NCBI GenBank assembly: GCA_964517355.1
Contig: CAZFCK010000256.1
Coordinates: 1 to 6,554 of the forward strand
From: CAZFCK01 sp964517355
GTDB taxonomy: Bacteria > Desulfobacterota > Desulfovibrionia > Desulfovibrionales > Desulfovibrionaceae
DNA length: 6,554 bases
Reading direction: 5' to 3'
Part shown: in pieces, positions 6,498 through 6,554 of the stretch
How positions within the stretch are numbered: position 1 is the stretch's first letter
How the letters are laid out: each line of letters opens with the position of its first letter
Notes under the pieces: generated by a model
Told to the model about the DNA's origin: nothing
Databases searched by the model: none
The model's input: the letters and a program-made list of their open reading frames with translations, nothing else
Made by a program: the position numbers and the translations under genes

Positions 6498-6538
6498 GGG
6501 GAGCTAGCGCATTTTCGCCTTGAAACAAGGCTCTCCCC
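6498..6538 (+). terminator. Nested hairpin after the helicase gene, possible terminator
   Basis: An inner perfect stem GCCTTG (6517-6522) / CAAGGC (6526-6531) with loop AAA lies inside an outer pair GGGGAG (6498-6503) / CTCCCC (6533-6538). It starts eight bases after the stop codon. No T-run follows on the plus strand, so it is not a classical intrinsic terminator. It may stabilise the 3' end or work with a Rho-type mechanism. The window ends 16 bases later, so a bidirectional role with a convergent neighbour cannot be excluded. Confidence 0.4.
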
Positions 6539-6554
6539 TGAAACAATTTCCAAT

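Noticed and set aside
1..6554. CRISPR array, tRNA, insertion sequence or integrase
   Set aside because: No regularly spaced repeats, cloverleaf-like segments, transposase motifs or attachment-site repeats were seen.

Overview
The window holds two long, divergently transcribed protein genes with a regulatory-looking gap between them and short non-coding flanks. The right-hand gene fuses an endonuclease Q-type PHP nuclease to a UvrD-type helicase. I associate that pairing, together with the moderately high GC content, with Desulfovibrionaceae-like Desulfobacterota. The assignment comes from protein style only and is tentative.

Layout: bases 1-228 are non-coding and contain three copies of a TTTCCCCTCGGA-like motif, one of them inverted. 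Bases 229-2859 (minus strand) encode a membrane-anchored c-di-GMP signalling protein: two N-terminal membrane segments, about three PAS domains, a GGDEF domain and an EAL domain. The EAL domain keeps its catalytic residues. The GGDEF domain has lost a metal-binding Asp and carries SGDEF, so the protein most likely degrades c-di-GMP, with its GGDEF part acting as a sensor. Bases 2860-3301 form a divergent control region with three perfect inverted repeats and weak promoter-like hexamers. Bases 3302-6490 (plus strand) encode a 1062-residue protein: PHP nuclease, Cys zinc knuckle and endonuclease Q C-terminal region, then a Pro/Ala/Glu/Gln-rich linker, then a complete superfamily 1A helicase. Bases 6491-6554 contain a nested hairpin.

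The two genes have no obvious functional link. One is signal transduction at the membrane and the other is DNA repair; they share only the intergenic region. The most interesting object is the nuclease-helicase fusion. It has the parts for incising DNA beside a deaminated base and unwinding from the nick in a single polypeptide. No RNA genes, insertion sequences or CRISPR arrays were seen.
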